The notes: generated by a model from the sequence alone, not told the origin. Shown: positions 40,740 to 57,210, counted from the stretch's first letter. The stretch: DNA of 64,000 bases from Epiperipatus broadwayi (GCA_028023455.1 JAQFVV010000204.1:141501-205500); one strand, 5' to 3'. Numbers and translations are program-made.

Positions 40740-41123
40740 GATAATTGAAAACTGTAAAACTTACTGACGTCAAAGTGATATAATATATCCAGTATTTTAT
40801 TCTTAATGGATTTTCAGTTTTGAAAGTTATTGTTCTTAATTTCTTTTCTTCGTGTGAAAGTTGTTTTAACTCGGAGTATACGATATACATTATCTTAACC
40901 GATTACTAAATCTTTAATTTGTAGTTTGAATAATTATTACTTTATAGACATATTGGAAAGCGACATAATTTTACTGTTATCAAAATAATATAAATTTTAT
41001 AAAACTTTAATTAAGGATTAAGAAATAACTGATAATTGAAAACTACATAAACTTATTGACGTCAAAGTAATATAATATGCACAGATTTTTATTCTTAATG
41101 GCCTTTGAGTTTTGGAAGTTATT
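40740..41123. repeat. Duplicated 92-bp block, each copy with a TGACGTCA (CRE-like) palindrome
   Basis: 40740-40831 and 41031-41123 share GATAATTGAAAACT, TGACGTCAAAGT-ATATAATAT, TTATTCTTAATGG and TTTTG-AAGTTATT. The octamer TGACGTCA is at 40765-40772 and 41057-41064. This octamer is the classical CREB/ATF site, but function here is only a possibility. No adjacent gene was identified. Confidence 0.6.
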
Positions 41124-42954
41124 TTTAAAGAATACTTTTAAAAGGAAAAAAAGTTTGTTTTCTTACTGGGAAAAGACTAGATTTGTGTTAAAAAGTATTA
41201 TGAAAATTTTGATTGCAGTCAATTAACAATTTAATATATTTAATGAGATGACCGTTGATATCTTATATGTGTGTATAAATACTATTAATATTTTTAAATT
41301 ACTTAAGTCAAAATATGCTGTTGTTTTTTTAAATGTTTTTAAGATTTTCTATTGTCTAGAAATTATCTGAAACTAAGTGACTATAAACAACTGACAAGAT
41401 TTTTATGTCTGTAATTTCTTACATCTTTTATTCATTTTTTTAAATATTATTTTTACTGTATTTCACAATTATTTGGTGTAATTTTATTAGATAGATATTT
41501 TACTTAGATCTTTATCATATTTTTTTCTAAATCCTTATTTTTTTAAAAAAAAATTATCTATAATAATCCCATTTTATGGATTTTCATTTCTTTTTACAGA
41601 TTTAATTAAATGATTTGCCTTTCCATATAACATAATTTATTGGGAATTTCACAAATATCATAATTATAGAATTCATATTGTTTTCTTAATTTTTTATTAC
41701 TATATGCAGTTTCATGATATTTTTTTTCTGCATATTATTCTAATATCTTATGTTTAGCAAAAGTAATACTTATTTTTACTATAGATGAGAAATTTTCTTA
41801 TAATGTATTTTATATTTAAAAAAAATTTGTTCTCTTTTATGGATTTCCTTAGTATTCCATCTATTTATTGTTATATTTCTTATATCACCATCAACTTTTT
41901 CTATTGTCTTATCTTACAGAATTTAAGATATTTTGTGATTTTTAATATTTTTACTCATTTTATTCATATATTTCTTTCTCTCAATTTCAAATAGACAGCT
42001 GAACTTCTTGGACCAAAACAATATATTTAGAAAATATTATTGATTTTATTTAATTCTGAGATATTTTTAAAATCAAATGAAATTTTAAAATGAGTTTTTA
42101 AATTCAAGGTTAAATTCATTAGGAGAAATTATGGTACTCATCATTTTAACAGGACAGCTGCTTGGTGGTATTATTTCATCTGCAAAAGCACAGAAATATG
42201 CCATTTAGAAGGCCACCTCTGGCTATTTTATAACCAGAATAGTCATTTAGGTGGTGTTATTTCACTGAAAAAGCACAGAAATATGCTATTATTTGCTTGA
42301 TTTCCATGCAAATAACAGTGGCTATATATGTACACTGTTACACAGTTTATGCATATGCTAACTATTAAAACTTTAATACAATATGACTTGAGTGCAGCTA
42401 TACTTTAAATTACCATAACTCTTTAAATATTGTCTTTCAAATAATCATCTTTCAAGTAAGCTGACACAGTATTGTGTCATAAAAATTGTTATACTGTTTC
42501 CATGCTTCCCTACACATTTTTAAAGGGTGAAAAAAATTGGAAAGTGTATTTGAGAATTTTAAGTTAGGAATAATAATTGTTAATTGCCATTTCTAATAAC
42601 TTTTGCCATTTTTGCTTTGGATTAACAAATATATTTCACTAATTGATGAATAATATTCATATTTCAATCTATTAAACCACCTTACAGTCTAAAAATACAT
42701 TACTTTTATCCAGAATATAATATAATTCTGCTACTATGTTTTATTTTATTTTTTTATATATTCATTTTTGTTTTTGGATGTTTCTCAAAAAAGAGGTTTT
42801 TATTATATAAGTGTATGATTTTCTTTGTCTTCATAATAAAATTTATTCATGGATCATTTAATTATCTTTAATTATATCAGTAAAAATCCCCTTAATAATT
42901 TTACAATGTTTAGTATATTTTATATGAAAACTGCTTTTTAATTGTTTTTATATA
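41124..42954. other. AT-rich intergenic DNA with one short duplication
   Basis: No gene recognised. 42163-42205 and 42251-42292 are imperfect direct repeats (GGTGGT-TTATTTCA and AAAGCACAGAAATATGC). The plus frame 41785-41994 is Phe/Ile/Leu-rich low-complexity translation and not credible as a protein. Confidence 0.5.
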
Positions 42955-43455
42955 ACTTTGTTTGTTTGTTAGAATATATTTTGTAACTAAGTTTTAATAT
43001 TTATCAACTGGATTTTCTTCAAATTTTGTACATATTTTAAAAATCAATGACAGTGCAATATGACTATGAAATACTTCAGGTCAATCCCCTAACTTGTTTA
43101 CTGTTGTGCTATTGCTAGACAAAATTTCAAATATACTGATATTGGTTCAATAAGTTTTCAGTGATTTGTATTAGAGAAAAAAAATCTAAAAATCATTTAT
43201 AAATAAATTCAAATAGAAATAAAAATTAATCTCCATTTCTCTTGATTGTAAAAAGTTGCATTAAATTCTAATTTCTATTGATTGTAAAAGTTTCTTTCTT
43301 TAAAATGTTTCTTCATAAACAAAACAATATTAGAATCAATTTTATTGATTACAACAAATTTCCATTAAAATGTTGTACAGATTGTGATATAGTTTTCATT
43401 CTATTTTTAAAAGATTATTAATTATTCCACTATTAATAAGTATTCTGTCATTTTA
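42955..43455. repeat. Dispersed repeat, copy 2, interrupted downstream
   Basis: Matches 32755-33290. The next part of the repeat (33450-33560) has its counterpart only at 45250-45370. Copy 2 therefore appears to be opened by about 1.8 kb that includes the hammerhead composite at 43969-44850. Confidence 0.65.
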
Positions 43456-44142
43456 TTTCAAAGTACTGCCCTTTAATTTATTACTTATATAAATTTCCAT
43501 TCTCTTCCTATAACAAACTCTGTTTTAATCTGTTATCATTTAGTCTCTACAAAGTTTGTAATTTTGGAGCATTAATTTGGTGCTTGTTTTGGCTTTATGT
43601 ATTCTATTTTGTGGTTGTTTATGTTAATTTACTGGTTCACATTTTTTGTGTGATTAAAAATCAGAACTAAAATTATTAGTTTAAAAAATTGTGAAGATGT
43701 CAATAGACTCATACAAATATCATACAAATATTTACCATGAAAAAAGTCAATAATGATCAAATTTGTTGTGCCATAATACAAAAAATTTGTCAGCATCATT
43801 GATTGTTCTTTTTCCTGTGGTAATTCTATACATTTTTTGCTTTTAATATTTCAGAAAGAAAAGTTGTAATTTTCAATAATTTATTTACAATTTTGACATT
43901 ATTTATGCAACATAATTGTAAAATATTTATTTTAAATCAAAAAAATATATGATTACAATTATATTTTATTAAACCAATAAACATCACATGACCACCTCCT
44001 CTAATGATTGTGCATAACTGTTGTTAAAACAGGCAAAACTCACTATATATATATATATTGCCACCCACAGCAAGCTAGAGTAATCAATGGATGCCAGAAG
44101 GCTTGTGCATAAAATCACCATCTAGTGCCTACTCATCCAACA

Positions 44143-44184
44143 TCCCCAGACTAGCTTCTGGCTTATGGACTTCGTCAGTGAGGA
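44143..44184 (-). ncRNA. Type I hammerhead ribozyme motif, family 1
   Basis: Read 5'-3' on the minus strand: stem I strand TCCTCA (44179-44184), core CTGACGA (44172-44178), a weak stem II with loop CATAA, GAA, a two-base-pair stem III around TAG, cleavage-site C (44149), and stem I partner TGGGGA (44143-44148). Stem I pairs over six positions (one G-T). The base after GAA is G instead of A, and the stem II closing pair is A-A, so activity is doubtful in this copy. Confidence 0.65.
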
Positions 44185-44239
44185 GCCATGGATATGAGAG
44201 CACTGCATCTAGATCTTAGGATCTAATGCAACCCTCCAG

Positions 44240-44281
44240 CAACCACTGAAAAAGGCCATAAGCCAGAAACTAATCGGGGGA
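44240..44281 (+). ncRNA. Degenerate hammerhead motif at the palindrome junction, family 1
   Basis: Core CTGAAAA (44246-44252) instead of CTGACGA, stem II region AGGCCATAAGCCA (44253-44265), GAAACTAAT, then C and GGGGGA. The 5' stem I strand was lost at the junction with the inverted arm, so this copy should be inactive. Confidence 0.5.
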
Positions 44282-44689
44282 TGTTGGATGAGTAGGTACT
44301 AGATGGGGATTTTATGCACAAGCCTTCTGGCATACATTGATTACTCTAGCTTGCTGTGTGTTGCAATATATATATAGTGAGTTTTGCCTGTTTTAACATA
44401 CACAAGCATTAGAGGAGGTGGTCATGTGATGTTTATTGGCTTAAAACCAATTCTGCCTAATAGTTTAGTGGTGGCTATGGTTATTAAAGAACCAAAGACA
44501 CCAAAATGTATGGGTACTGAACTGGGTACAGACCCGTATGACTATATAAGCTAATGAGCTTGGATTGAAAACATTAAGGTGTTTTCAGTTTAAGACTCAT
44601 AGTTTTGTAGTTAAATGGAGATAAAAGATGGTTGCTGGAGGGTTGCATTAGATTCTAAAATCTAGATGCAGTGCTCTCAGATCCAAGGC

Positions 44690-44731
44690 TCTTCACTGAC
44701 AAAGGCCATAAGCCAGAAACTAGTCTTGGGA
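44690..44731 (+). ncRNA. Hammerhead motif with one core change, family 1
   Basis: Stem I strand CTTCA, core CTGACAA (44696-44702; G8 to A, a CpG-type transition), stem II region 44703-44715, GAA (44716-44718), stem III ACTAGT, C (44725), then TTGGGA. It lies 450 bp after the motif at 44246, which defines the repeat period. Confidence 0.55.
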
Positions 44732-44850
44732 TGCTGGATGAGTAGGCACTAGATGGGGATTTTATGGACAATCCTTCTGGCATCCATTAATTACTCTAGC
44801 TTGCTGTGTGTGGCAATATATGTAGTGAGTTTTGACTGTTTTATATTTTT

Positions 44851-45249
44851 TTAGAAAATGTTCATTTTAAATTGTAGTTATAATAAAGTGGAAGCTCTTT
44901 TTATTGGCTAACAAGAATCACTTTCATAAATATCAGTAAGGATATTTTTTGTGAAATTTTAATAATAATGTTAATTCTAAATTTTAACACATATATTTAT
45001 GCTTTTGAAATGTCTCAACAAAATTTTATTTTTGTTTTAAAAATCAAATTCAAATAAAAATTACTTATTTCAATAACAGCCAATATTACAATTCAATACA
45101 TAAGGAGCAAATATAATCAAAATTATCACTTAGTTCTTTTAAATAAGAATGAAAGGAGTTGGACCTTAAATGAGTCAAATAAGAATAATTACAAAAATTA
45201 TTTAAAAAAAATTAATATATATAATATTTTGTAATAAATACTTTTTAAA
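44851..45249. other. AT-rich DNA between repeats
   Basis: Nothing recognised; probably sequence inserted in, or belonging to, the interrupted dispersed repeat copy 2. Confidence 0.4.
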
Positions 45250-45450
45250 AAGCCAAAAAAATAATTTTCTTCAATCACAGTTGAGGTTTTTGTATTTAAT
45301 TTCAAATAAAAGTAAGAGGTGTCCAGAAATTAATTACTTCAATCACTAATTTTTACAGCAATTGAATTAATCAATTTTGGTCACCCTACACTTTTATTTC
45401 AAGTTAAGTATACAAACTTCAATTGTAGTTGATGAAAACAATTATTTCTT
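45250..45450. mobile_element. Foldback/MITE-like hairpin element, about 200 bp
   Basis: The two halves are inverted copies of about 90 bp. TTTTCTTCAATCACAGTTGAGG (left) opposes CTTCAATTGTAGTTGATGAAAA (right), and GGTGTCCAGAAATTAATTA opposes TTAATCAATTTTGGTCACC near the centre. No coding. Related sequence ends the dispersed repeat at 33450-33560. Confidence 0.6.
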
Positions 45451-48117
45451 ATTTTAGTGCTGAATGAAAGTATTCTTAAAATATTATTTTTATGTATTAT
45501 TTATCACAATAAAAACTTTTTGGGAAATAAATATCTTTATTTGATATCTTCAATTAAGTTGTATAAATAATATTACCATTTTATTGGTTATACCAATAAT
45601 CTTTATAATAGTCTTCTTCATTTTTTATTTTAATAAATTATACTTTTCTCGAGCTTCCACTATTAGTTGCTCTATAATATATACATATATTTCAAGTTTT
45701 CCATCTAACTCACTAAAAGATACAATATCGTAAGTGTTAGATAATTCTTTCAATTTATACAAGCAATCATATTTTCTTTGAAATTAGGCATCCAAATAAA
45801 GAATTTCATAAAATAATAGCCTGGGATTGTAACTGTGGTTCTTAACATACTTCCCATGCCTTGAACTACTTTCATGTTTGCAATATTGTAGCTTTCAGTA
45901 TATAATCATAACATATTTTGGTCTGTTTGGCTACAGATTTTAAAGATAATGAACATTCACATACATATGCAATTATATTCTGCCTTATTCAGGAATTTAT
46001 TTTACATTAAATATGTGCTAATGAAATATTGCATTTTAAGAAAATATTTCATCTTATATAGAAATACAGAATATTCATGCATGAATGTACTTTATGGTTA
46101 TTAAATATTTTATCTGTCTATGAAACTAAAATAAAGTATAAAATAAACTCAGTGCTTATTACATTCTTCATACTCTTTATGAATTTCAAATAGCTAGATA
46201 AACTACCATTGTCTTATAAAGCTTCATATTATTTTGAAGGAACTTCCATCGTTTTCCTTATAAATATTTTTGTTGACTTAATTCTCACTTTATTTCAAAA
46301 GAAAATAATATTATCTTCATACTGCTTCAATTTACTATAGTAATTGCAATCAAAGTTATCAACAAATCATGAGCTATTATCACATAGATGTGGAATTATA
46401 TTCTGCCTTAAATAACCTAATGGTATCTTATTTAAAAGTTATGAGACATTTGAAAGTTAATACTATAATATTTTGATGATTTTAATTTTAGGGAATAAAA
46501 GTCAGTGAACTTAACTTAATATTATTAACTTCAGAAAGAAGGCCAACAAATTAACTTAAATGGCATATTGGAGCTCAATTTGTACATATTGATGTGAACA
46601 GTTACAACATATTAAAATCTACAAGAAGAAATAAATATGGAGTGGCTATTAAAAAACTTGTCCTGTTTGTTTTTTAATGCCTTAAAAATAAATCAAATAC
46701 TTTTTTTTTTTTCATTTAATAGCAAACTGTTTTTATAATATCATTAGTCAATAAATTTTTTGGGACTCTTTGTTTTATTAAAATACTATTCTCTTTTGTA
46801 TTACTTGTCAACTATAAGATTACGTATGTTTTAGATTTTATATGTTTTGATAATTAAAGTTATTATAAATCAATTTAGTGATGTGCTAAAACGCAGGAAA
46901 GAAAATATATTAACAAAGCAATGCATATCGTTATATATGCTATACAAATTTATATATTTTTTTAAAAAAGTCTTAACTAGGTGTTGTAGTTTATATAAAA
47001 AATTAAACAAAGCACATATTAATATATGCTTAATATATATACAATATGCACTTAATGTAAGTTTATTTATATTCTAAATAAATCCATATGTGTTTGTGTT
47101 GACAAATTAAATCAGCTGATAGACAAATATTTCGTTTGCCCTCCTTAATTCTATTTTTAGACTGTATTTAAAAGTCTCCAATTGAACAAACAAGTTCTTA
47201 TGCCGCGAATAGCATTTGTTTTATGTTTAGTAATATTTTCTTTTTTAATTTTTTCTTTTCCATATTATGCAGGTCATTACCCTCAGCAACTTTAAAGTCA
47301 TTAAAAAGCTAAAGAACACAAACAAATCATATAAATAAATTGAGGAATTACACACGATGTTTGTTTTCTAAAATTGTAATTTAATTGCTAGCAATGTCAT
47401 TATAACGTAAAAAAAATCTGAAGCTTAGCTACGATTAAATTCTTTTGAAGTGTAACAAAATATTTTAACGTTATCAATAAGATTGTAATTTCAGTAACGA
47501 TGAGTTATGGGCGTCACTATTTCTTTCACAGCTTAATTTGTAGCCTTCAAAAATATACTGATTCATACATATATGAAAGGAAAAGGGTGACAAAATATTT
47601 TACTGTTATGATAATTATTAAAACTGATATGAAGTTAAGTTCACATTTTTAAGGAAAATGTTCACATATGAAAAATATATTGTATATTCAAATAGATATT
47701 TATGTATGTATTATATATTCAGTGAAAGGTCTCTCATGTAACAGTAAGGCATGTGGTTTCTATATTGATGACTTGAGTTTCATTTTGAACTGAATAAAAT
47801 TTATTTGAATTTATAATCAGGTTTAGGATTTTTTTTTTTTCCAAGATATCTCATCCCTGGAAAATTTAGATAACTAGTCAATGTTGGTTGTGAAATGAAA
47901 TCTTATTTCTTAGCAATAATATCACATGACATTCTTTCATGTTTGCTCTTATGTTGTTTTTAAGCCATTTTCTGTAATATTGAATAATTAATGAATCTAT
48001 ATGTTATAATGTTATAAAATTCACATCTCCAAAATATTTTATATCAGTTGGCTTGGATTTAAAACTTTGTGTTTGGTTTTTTTAATTTCAGGATATTAGC
48101 ATGCATAGTATAAAGGA
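45451..48117. other. AT-rich intergenic DNA, nothing recognised
   Basis: No domain recognised. The plus frame 46847-47077 (76 codons, Ile/Tyr/Lys-rich) shows no motif. A TTTCCATATTATGCAG acceptor-like site at 47272 is followed by only about 20 open codons. Confidence 0.45.
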
Positions 48118-48715
48118 TTTTATATATAGAGCTTGCAAAACAAGCTCTTACCAAGCTTTGTAGAATATCTCCAACCTCAAACCAGTTTCTGTTACTGGTG
48201 TGTAAAAACTGGTCTTAAGTTGGGGATAATCTACAAAGCTTATTAAGAGCTTGGTTTGTGAGCTCTATATATAATATTTGTAAATACAAGCTTTTAAAAT
48301 TATGTCAAGTGACATCTGATTTGATTTTTTTATAATTTTATTTTTTGCTATGATGGCTTTGGCAATTGCATATTGCTAAATATATTAATATATGGTGTAT
48401 GATTCAGTCCCATATGGCTATTTAAGTTAGATAGCTGGATTGGAAGACATATGGATGTCTGAAAAATTCAGATTTTCTACTTAATAATTATACATTAGAT
48501 AAAGTGGTAGGCTTGTCCTGGTATTTTTAATCGAATGACTGAATATCCTAGCACCTCACTAAGGATGCCAGTAGCAGAAACTGGTCTGAGGTTGGGGATA
48601 GTCTACAAAGCTTGTTAAGAGCTGGTTTTGCAAGCTCCATATATAACATTTGTAAATACAAGCTTATTAAATTAGATCCTGTGACATCTGAATTGATTTT
48701 TTGTAAGTATAAAGG
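48118..48715. mobile_element. Hammerhead repeat family 2, composite copy
   Basis: A short inverted arm (48118-48198) is followed by plus-oriented sequence. CTGGTCT-A-GTTGGGGATA-TCTACAAAGCTT occurs at 48209 and again at 48581, giving a 372-bp unit. The unit interior (AGCTGG-TTG-AAGACAT, GTCTGAAAAATTCAGATTTT) is clearly related to family 3 at 57.5-58.9 kb, so families 2 and 3 share an ancestor. Both plus ends carry GCTC-ATATATAA-ATTTGTAAATACAAGCTT. No protein coding. Confidence 0.72.
48553..48592 (+). ncRNA. Type I hammerhead ribozyme motif with one core change, family 2
   Basis: Stem I strand ACCTCA (48553-48558), core CTAAGGA (48559-48565; canonical CTGAGGA apart from G5 to A), stem II TGC-CAGTA-GCA (48566-48576, three perfect pairs), GAA (48577-48579), stem III ACTGGT, cleavage-site C (48586), stem I partner TGAGGT (48587-48592). 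Stem I is six perfect Watson-Crick pairs with a sequence different from family 1. The single core substitution should reduce or abolish cleavage in this copy. Confidence 0.72.
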
Positions 48716-53328
<4,613 letters not shown>

Positions 53329-54949
53329 AAAACTGTATCAAGAGGTAACAGTAGTAATAATTCCAAAAGTAGTTTTCTTCCATCTACTCTAGGATCATCT
53401 ACTACAAAGTTGAATAATCAATAGATACCATGTTGTATAATACTGTAATATTTCCATTCTCAAACCAGATTCTGACTTGCTTTTCTCAGTGAGGTTGTAA
53501 TTGAAATGTGAATTAATTAATAAGTTGTGCCTCTTGAAGCAAAATTTGTCTGTTCAACGGTATCTGTTTCAATTTTATGAAACCTTATATTACAATGTTA
53601 CATTTATAATATTTAGAGAAAAAAGCTTTAAGTTCTCATCGTACATCATTATTGCAGTAATATCAATAAAAATATGTTGTTGTTTTTTTACTTTAATATA
53701 CATATTGATAAAAATAATATTCTTTGTTAATACCTTGACTATCATAAAGTTTTGTTCATATAGGAATATGAATGCATTTAAATCCAAACAATGGTATTTA
53801 TATGGTTATTTTATAATTAAAAACAAAGATGTAAAAGTTACTATAGCATGAGCATTTGTAAATAGAGGTTGTTAGATAGATCAGATATTATCACGTTTTT
53901 AAGTTAATTAAATGGTAGTTGCATTAAAACATTTTTTTTATATATAGAGAAAATTGGATATTTATTTTGAAGCAGCTGTTTTTCATATTATATTTCAACA
54001 GAGTGCAATTAGTAACATGGCCAATTTACATTTTCAAGCTAAGCATGTTTTATCTCTCTTAAAGAGAAGTGTTATTTATGGTTGTGGATTAGTTAGTTCT
54101 TAGATTCATTAAAATTAATATCATAATTTGTTCTCTAATTATGATTGTATTACTAATGCTTAGACCTTCCAAAGTGCTCCAGTATTATAAAATTATCATT
54201 TGTAAAGATGGTAATGGTCTATTAAATATAGAAACATTATTTATTTATCTTATGGCATACATGTGAATATATTAACACAAAATATAGATTTTGCTAATGC
54301 TTTATTTAAAAAGATGTGATATTTTGCTTAGCAGAATAATTAACTTTGAATGTGGAACTTCCTAAACAGTAGAGATATTTAAATACAGAAGTTCAATGAC
54401 TCTTGATAACTGTGCATTATTATTTTCAATATAAAAATGCATCAAAATCATAATCATTTTTGTGTACATGAAGAACATAAATACATAAGCCATGGGAACA
54501 GCTGCATATTGCATAAATTTTGACTAATCTTGCATGCTTTTTTTGTTTGCAAGTCACATGTATAGCAAGAGAAAAACAAATAATGAAAATTGACATTTGA
54601 TTAACTTTTAGGATTTCAGTTTAATTATATTTAAAATCTTTGTATGATACAAAGGAAATTTAATTAATTTATATATTTCATAAAAAATGTTGGAATTAAA
54701 ACTATTCAAATTAAAACTATTTTATTTGACATGCAACATTATTTATAAAAATATGTTACAATAGTCGTTTTTAATTGCTGTTGGCAATTCATATTACCAT
54801 TTGACTACATTTTCTTTAAATATATTTTAATTATTAACTATATTATATTTTTTAATATTTGAAATAAACAAGCAGAATAAATATTAGAGTTTAAAGACAA
54901 AAAATTCAAAAATGGTAATCCTTTATCATTTATCCATTATCTATTATAT
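53329..54949. other. AT-rich intergenic DNA, nothing recognised
   Basis: The plus frame 53501-53851 (116 codons) is one of the longest outside the retroelements. It is Ile/Phe/Tyr/Lys-rich with hydrophobic runs and no recognisable motif, and I do not consider it a supported gene. Confidence 0.45.
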
Positions 54950-55890
54950 ATACTGTAATGAAAAATTTATTTGAAAACTGAAGTGTCTTGCTTACTCATT
55001 TAAAATACAATTATACTTTGTCCATTTTGGGAATAACATATAATTATAGGTCATTTATGGATAGGGAAGCCACTTTCAAAATGAAAGAGTATGATAAATG
55101 AACAAAACTTGAAATATATCCCAGTATATGCTCACTAAAGACTAAAGACTTGGCTGGCGAACTTTTCATCTCTAGATAAGATAAGCTATCCAAAAGATCA
55201 AAATGTCATGTCACAGATAAATTTATTAGTATTTATTAACCCAATAATTACAAAATAAAGCAAACGAATTAATAAATCATCCTTGCATAGATAAATATTC
55301 CACATAGTTGTAATATACCATATAAAATATTATAGAATATTAAATAAAGATATGCACAAATTTAACACTTAATATAATTCAACATTTCAAATACAAAATA
55401 AATTAAATTATTTCAATATATCAAATACAAAATAAATTAAATAAATTTCTTATGTGCATTAGGCTTTTTCAATAAAAGGTGTTAACACCTTATTACTTGC
55501 AGCTTTTTTTTGAATGTCAAATATGACCATATTAACAAAATAAAACACATACACACAGAGACTAGCAAAACATTTCCATTCCCTTTAAACAAGAAAATTT
55601 CATTTAAACAAATGTCTTTGATTTTTCTAAACATCCATGTGCATTAAAAAATCCTTTTTTTTATTTGTAGTTCTAAATGTAAACCATTCTTATTGTCTCT
55701 TAGATAGAGATTTTTTTTTTCTCTTTTTTTTTTTTAAAAAAAAAAAAGACAATGCAGACTTAATTTCTCTATGACAATTGAATTCCTATTAGATTCATAT
55801 TGAAATACCCATGTGATGAACATAGATTCATCTTCTTATTAAAGAGTTGGTAAGAAGCCAGATTAAAGAAATAACACTTGCTAAAGAATC
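54950..55890. repeat. Dispersed repeat, copy C (empty-site paralogue of 61755-63650)
   Basis: Colinear with 61755-62156 followed by 63172-63650. Shared blocks include CTAGATAAGATAAGCT-TCCAAAAGAT, TATTTATTAACCC-ATAAT, AATTAATAAATCATCC, AAATACAAAATAAAT, TTAAACAAATGTCTT and TTTCTATGACAATTGAATT. At 55330-55345 it has a single TTATAGAATATTAAA where the other copy carries a 1-kb insertion. Confidence 0.85.
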
Positions 55891-56554
55891 CATAAGATAT
55901 CAGATTTAAATAATACTTATTAATAAAATAATACATTTCTTCATAGGTCCAATTAAAAATTATAACTCTCCTTGATTAATAGTTTCACTCTGCTAGGTTG
56001 GCCACAGATTTAGCACATGTAAGTAACACTCTAAAAAACAGCTTCTATTTTTTTTTTCTGCTCTCTAGTATGGCAACCTATCATATGGTCCAAATATTAG
56101 CAGCTACACATGATTCTAGGATTGAAATGAATATATGTTAAAACTTAGCATACTATGTGTTTATTTTCTAATACATGAATTATGTAAAAGTTGGTGTCAT
56201 AATTTAATGAGCAATATTCTCAAAACTACTATTTTGCATTCAGCTTTTTTTTCTTTTCAGATTTTCTGGCTTGCATATGAAATTAATTGCTTAGTGTCAA
56301 TTGATCATGTTTTTTAAATTAAAAACTCAAGTTGCCACAGAAATTTCTCCAGCTTTTCTCTTCCAAGAACAACTACTAATAAAAATTCATTGTCAAGCAA
56401 CATTCTAAAAACAGTTACCATGTGATATAATCCACTTCCTCTATAACTATAGCTACTCAGTCAATTTTTTTTTTTAATACTATGCAAAATTCTTTACTTA
56501 AAATAATAAAATAAACATTCCTCAATCTACAGATTAGTGTTGGAACTTTAATTG
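55891..56554. other. AT-rich intergenic DNA, nothing recognised
   Basis: No gene or clear repeat. The plus frame 56135-56317 is unremarkable. Confidence 0.5.
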
Positions 56555-57210
56555 TTAAACCAATAAACATTTTATGCTTGTGTATAACTGTTGCTAAAAC
56601 AAGCAAAACTCAATATATGTATGCCACACACAGCAAGCTAGAGTAATCAATGAATGCCAGAAGGCTTGTGCATAAAATCCTCATCTAGAATCCATTGATT
56701 ACTCTAGCTTACCATGTGTGGCATACATACAGTGAGTTTTGCCTGTTTTAACAACAGTTATACACAAGCATAAGAGGTGGTGGTCATGTGATGTTATTGG
56801 CTTAAAACCAATCATGCCTAATAGGATAGTGGTGACTATGGTTACTAAAGAAACAAAGACACCAAAATGTATGGGTAATGAACTGAGTTCAGACCCATAT
56901 GACTATATAAGTTAATGGGCTTGGATTGAAAATATTAAGATGTTTTCAGTTTAAGACTCATAGTTTTGTAGTTAAATGAAGATAAAAGGTGGCTGCCAGA
57001 GAGTTGCATTAGATCCTAAGGTTTAGGTGCAGTGCTCTCAGATCCAAGGCTCCTCGCTGGTAAAGGCCACAAGCCAGAAACTAGTTTGGGGATATTGGAT
57101 GAGTAGGCATTAGATGGGAATTTTATGCACAAGCCTTCTGGCATCCATTGTTTACTCTAGCTTGCTGTGTGTGGCATATGTATAGTGAGTTTTGTCTGTT
57201 TTAACTTAAA
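56555..57210. mobile_element. Hammerhead repeat family 1, composite copy 2
   Basis: A shortened inverted arm (56555-56695) is followed by a plus-oriented unit of about 510 bp, matching 44285-44850 of copy 1: AGTGAGTTTTGCCTGTTTTAAC, GGTGGTCATGTGATG-TTATTGGCTT, AAAGACACCAAAATGTATGGGT, GACTCATAGTTTTGTAGTTAAATG, GTGCTCTCAGATCCAAGGCT. One hammerhead motif lies at 57051. The same head-to-head arrangement as copy 1 at a distant site shows that the composite structure is a property of the family. Confidence 0.78.
57051..57092 (+). ncRNA. Decayed hammerhead motif, family 1
   Basis: TCCTCG, core CTGGTAA (57057-57063, two or more changes from CTGACGA), stem II region AGGCCACAAGCCA, GAA (57077-57079), ACTAGT, T at the cleavage position (57086), then TGGGGA (57087-57092). 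It should be inactive. Confidence 0.5.

Larger units (their letters stand above)
43969..44850. mobile_element. Hammerhead repeat family 1, composite copy 1 (inverted arm plus tandem units)
   Basis: A minus-oriented arm (43969-44236) is followed by plus-oriented sequence (44240-44850). The plus part contains 1.3 tandem units of about 450 bp; the same CCATAAGCCAGAAACTA block recurs at 44258 and 44708. Shared blocks include CCAGAAGGCTTGTGCATAAAATC, ATTACTCTAGCTTGCTGTGTG and GTGAGTTTTGCCTGTTTTAAC. Each unit carries a hammerhead-like motif. It encodes no protein. Tandem units with an inverted leading arm and self-cleaving motifs are known from retrozymes and from the long repeats of Penelope-like elements. 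Assignment to either is inference; no RT of that type is present in the window. Confidence 0.78.

Noticed and set aside
47255-47340. TTTCCATATTATGCAG acceptor-like site followed by about 20 open codons
   Set aside because: No homology and too short to separate from chance in AT-rich DNA.
53501-53851. 116-codon plus-strand frame
   Set aside because: Low-complexity Ile/Phe/Tyr/Lys composition, with no motif and no promoter or splice context.
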